7,888 nt of DNA from Armatimonadota bacterium (lineage in GTDB: Bacteria > Armatimonadota > Zipacnadia > Zipacnadales > JABUFB01). Under the pieces are notes generated by a model. It made no database searches. It was not told where the DNA came from and worked only from the letters and a program-made list of their open reading frames with translations. Shown in pieces: positions 5,464-7,888 of this stretch (the stretch's first letter is position 1; every line of letters starts with the position of its first letter). A program made the position numbers and the translations under genes. The stretch is taken from assembly GCA_018056145.1 (NCBI GenBank), contig JAGPGE010000253.1, positions 1 through 7,888 on the forward strand, given 5' to 3'.

Positions 5464-7737
5464 TTACTCGACTTTCCCGCCAATCCTGATCCCATGTACG
5501 AGGGCGACATCCCGGTCTAGTTCGCTGGCATACCGGACGCGCAGGAAGCACCGGGCCTTACCCGTGACTGTATCAGTCAGATCGAGTTCATCATACCACG
5601 ACAGCGCCCGATTCTCGGCCAACGGCGACCAGTTCTCGCCGTCCAGAGAGACTTCCACCACGGCCGTCGTTCCTTCAGGCCGCGAAGTGTAGAGGAACAC
5701 CCGCAACTCGGCCAGACTGTGTCCGTTCTGCGCGCCGAGTTCGTAGGTGAGCGATCCCTGCCCGCGCGGGTGCAAGCAGAGCCCCCAGGTGCCGTCGTAG
5801 AAGCCCTGCACCGTCCCATGCAGCCGAGCATTCCCGCCTGTGTTGAAGGTGTCACTGTAGCTGATCTCGCCCGGTGGCAGGTCCGCGAGGTCCAGGCGAT
5901 AGGCAGCCAGTTGCTTCTCGGCTCGTGCCCGGAAGCTCCGCAGGTCGCCCTCGTCGAAGGCGTGTGTTCCCGCGTACTGATCGAAGCACGCGACGTACGC
6001 CTCCCATGCATCCCGCGCAGCGGCGCGGTTCTCAGGCGACGGATCCCTCCTGAATGCCTGATGGGCGTCCATGGCGTCCAGGTGCTTCTCGGTATACTCC
6101 CAGCCCAGTTCGACGAAGGCAATCCGCGCCCTCACCTTTGCGTCGTCTACGGCAAGTTCCGCCGCTTCGTCAAGCCACGCCCGGCACTTGTCGCGCAACG
6201 TCTTCGGGTAGAGCATGTACAGGTCGAACTCGTTTCCGCTCACATACCGGTCAGGTCCGCCGGATGTTTCCAGCGCCAGGTAGAACTCGCGCATCGGCTG
6301 TTCGGCGGGTCCGTAGAAGAGTCGGAAGAACTCATCAAGCATGGCCGGGACATCGGTGGTGTGATCCCACCACACCCGGCTGAAAGCATAGTAGAGCAGG
6401 TGGTTCGTCGCCCACCGCTGCTGGGTCTCGGAGTAGAACCCGTGGACGTTGTTCGCCTTGTAGTAGCCAACCTCGTCCTGCAGCCGGTACAGGCTGACGG
6501 GAAGCGCCTCGAGCCAGTTGTAAAAGCCGAAGTACTCATACACCCCGCGCACCGTGGCGAGATCGCTCCACGCGTCGAACTTCTGCTTGAACCGCTCCTG
6601 GGGGCCGCCCGGGCGCAGGAAGCTCACGCCGTAGTTGTAGCAGTAGTTGGTCTGCTCGCAATGGATGTTCGCCGCGGGATTGATCCAATCGGGCGGCCCA
6701 TCCGCGCCCGCGTAGATATAGGTGTGCAGCATCGCGCCGGGGTACTCCTGAGCAACCGCTTCCGCGATGGGGTTCAGCGCCCAGAGCAGGATATCCGCGT
6801 GAGTCGAAGGGTCTCTGCCGTCAATCGCCTGGCATTCCGGGCATTCGCACCAGTCATCGCCGTCATTCTGGGTCATGTCCACGAAGAGAACATCGGGGTC
6901 TGCGGCCATTCTCGCTGCGCCTGCCATGGCATACTCCTTGAGCAGCCGCTGCACATCGGGGTTGGTCAGGCAAAGCTGGCCGTTGGGTATGCGCTTGCCC
7001 CGCACCAGCGCGAAGTACTCAGGATGATCCCTGAAGTACCGATCCGCCGGGATGATATGCTGCCAGTTGTGGCCGGAGCCCACCTTCGTGCAGGTGCCCC
7101 CGCGCTTGAGCATGAACTCCGGGTCATCGGCCAGGGGATGCACCCAGAAGTTCTGGTGGTTCTTCGTCAGCCAGTCCTTCACGTCCCTGTTCCACGCTGG
7201 GTCATCCGCGCCGCCTCCACCCATGGCGTGGCGGCGGGCGAAAGACGGCTCGAAGCTACGCTCGGTCTCCGCCACCGTGATCGTGGTCAGCTCCGGGGTC
7301 ACCTCGCCCAGTTCGCCGGGCCAGTACCAGCGGTACCCGAGGCTCTCCAGGAAGTCATACGCGCTGTAGACAATCCCCCGCGGTCCACCGCCGAGAATGA
7401 GCAGGCGATGGCCGTCCGTGCGCCGCGCGAGTCCCTCAATGCCCAGCCCGCGTTCGCCATCAGTCAACGCCAGCCCCAGTGACGGGGCATTCGCGACAAG
7501 CGCCACGATGACAGCCGGGGCCTCCACAGGCGGTGCTCCTGCCTCGATCGGCAGCCGCGCACCGGTGGCCTTCTCGATATGCGACTGGAGTTCCTCGGCA
7601 GCGAAACGTTCCGGCGCAGTCGCATCCGCGGCGATATGGATCGTTGCCTGCGGCTGCCGGTCACGCACCAGCGTCACATCCGCGAATCCAACGACCGTCA
7701 ATGCCATCGCCAGCAGTACGGTGGAGTGGCAAGCCAT
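5464..7737 (-). CDS. Secreted DUF4838 glycoside hydrolase-like protein
   Basis: A 757-residue exported protein. Residues 1-20 form a hydrophobic signal peptide (VLLAMALTVVGFA, likely cleaved near 19) with only a His before the core. Residues 30-140 match the non-catalytic N-terminal domain of GH20/GH67-type enzymes: ATAPERFAAEELQSHIEKATG (39-59) and GPRGIVYSAYDFLESLGYRWY (118-138). Residues 165-500 are the DUF4838 barrel, with SGHNW (221-225), HPEYFAL (238-244), LCLTNPDVQ (255-263), QNDGDDWCECPEC (290-302), YEYFGFYNW (400-408) and SETQQRWATN (436-445). Cys 297, 299 and 302 form C-x-C-x2-C. After a helical region, residues 625-757 form a beta-sandwich (SYSDTFNTGG, then VEVSLDGENWSPL) that may bind carbohydrate. 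The start has AGGAGG 8 bases upstream (7751-7746). The DUF4838 fold suggests hydrolysis of an acidic or amino sugar-containing glycan, but the catalytic residues cannot be assigned with certainty. It leads the - strand gene set. Confidence 0.9.
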   Translation of the reverse strand: MACHSTVLLAMALTVVGFADVTLVRDRQPQATIHIAADATAPERFAAEELQSHIEKATGARLPIEAGAPPVEAPAVIVALVANAPSLGLALTDGERGLGIEGLARRTDGHRLLILGGGPRGIVYSAYDFLESLGYRWYWPGELGEVTPELTTITVAETERSFEPSFARRHAMGGGGADDPAWNRDVKDWLTKNHQNFWVHPLADDPEFMLKRGGTCTKVGSGHNWQHIIPADRYFRDHPEYFALVRGKRIPNGQLCLTNPDVQRLLKEYAMAGAARMAADPDVLFVDMTQNDGDDWCECPECQAIDGRDPSTHADILLWALNPIAEAVAQEYPGAMLHTYIYAGADGPPDWINPAANIHCEQTNYCYNYGVSFLRPGGPQERFKQKFDAWSDLATVRGVYEYFGFYNWLEALPVSLYRLQDEVGYYKANNVHGFYSETQQRWATNHLLYYAFSRVWWDHTTDVPAMLDEFFRLFYGPAEQPMREFYLALETSGGPDRYVSGNEFDLYMLYPKTLRDKCRAWLDEAAELAVDDAKVRARIAFVELGWEYTEKHLDAMDAHQAFRRDPSPENRAAARDAWEAYVACFDQYAGTHAFDEGDLRSFRARAEKQLAAYRLDLADLPPGEISYSDTFNTGGNARLHGTVQGFYDGTWGLCLHPRGQGSLTYELGAQNGHSLAELRVFLYTSRPEGTTAVVEVSLDGENWSPLAENRALSWYDELDLTDTVTGKARCFLRVRYASELDRDVALVHGIRIGGKVE

Positions 7738-7817
7738 CAGTGCGTCCTCCTGACACGACCGCGGCGCCTCAGACGTTCACGGCCCGCTCTCCCCAATGTG
7801 CGCGTGCGGGTAACCAT
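7737..7817 (-). CDS. Candidate 26-residue arginine-rich leader ORF
   Basis: An ATG at 7817, with GAGGGAG about 8 bases upstream, opens 26 codons that start MVTRTRTLGRAGRERLRRRG and contain 11 arginines. Its TGA shares one base with the ATG of the DUF4838 gene (TGATG), and that gene's ribosome binding site is read as Arg-Arg inside it. Such termination-reinitiation overlaps are typical of translational coupling. The frame is closed by a TAG a short way upstream, so this is not the end of a longer gene. I do not recognise the peptide. In GC-rich DNA a short Arg-rich ORF can arise by chance, so confidence is low. Confidence 0.25.
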   Translation of the reverse strand: MVTRTRTLGRAGRERLRRRGRVRRTH

Positions 7818-7842
7818 CGGCCTGTCTCCCTCAGCGATGGTT
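7812..7842. repeat. Perfect 8-base inverted repeat upstream of the DUF4838 gene
   Basis: AACCATCG (7812-7819) is repeated inverted as CGATGGTT (7835-7842), separated by 15 bases. It lies 75-105 bases upstream of the DUF4838 start. As DNA it could be a dimeric regulator's operator, with half-site centres 23 bases apart. As - strand RNA it would fold with GAGGGAG in the loop and the leader ATG in the stem, which could gate translation of the leader. No U-tract follows, so it is not a terminator. The repeat is seen; the function is inferred. Confidence 0.4.
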
Positions 7843-7888
7843 CGGAAGAAGCCCTATTCCGCGCGCACCAGTCCCCTTCCTGCACGGG

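Noticed and set aside
5719..7482. 587-codon open frame on the + strand
   Set aside because: It lies wholly antisense to the DUF4838 gene, has no recognisable domain, and its translation is low-complexity Arg/Val/Leu-rich, as expected for the mirror of a GC-rich coding frame.
1..7888. tRNA, rRNA, CRISPR array, insertion sequence ends
   Set aside because: I looked for tRNA-like cloverleaf arms, spaced direct repeats and transposase motifs on both strands and saw none.

Overview
The window is GC-rich bacterial DNA with dense, mostly co-directional genes, long intact reading frames and strong AGGAGG ribosome binding sites. The gene families (a DUF4838 secreted glycosidase-like protein, a URO-D-fold protein outside heme synthesis, a DUF6785/DUF6784 membrane protein, a CUT1 sugar ABC permease) are typical of uncultured, polysaccharide-degrading Armatimonadota or Planctomycetota-like lineages. 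That taxonomic guess rests on family content alone.

Layout. At the left edge is the 3' end of a sugar ABC transporter permease on the + strand (1-252). It is followed by a possible antitoxin relic (253-485) and a hairpin (556-610). Everything else lies on the - strand and converges on the permease. In transcription order this is: a possible 26-codon arginine-rich leader ORF (7817-7737) whose start sits in an inverted repeat; a 757-aa secreted DUF4838 protein (7737-5464); a 425-aa URO-D-fold protein (5328-4051); a 315-aa polysaccharide-deacetylase-fold protein joined to it by an ATGA overlap (4054-3107); a broken, frameshifted beta-sandwich domain of DUF1080/LamG type (3096-2769); and a 663-aa polytopic DUF6785-family membrane protein (2611-620).

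How the genes may work together. The - strand genes look like a carbohydrate or glycoconjugate utilisation cluster. An exported glycosidase-like enzyme acts outside, a multi-spanning membrane protein may move a product, and two cytoplasmic enzymes of the URO-D/methyltransferase fold and the CE4 fold would process it. The nearby CUT1 permease fits a sugar-uptake neighbourhood. No substrate can be read from the sequence. The most distinctive points are the conserved-looking set of poorly characterised families in one operon, the frameshifted domain between the deacetylase and the membrane protein, and the coupled leader ORF in front of the DUF4838 gene.
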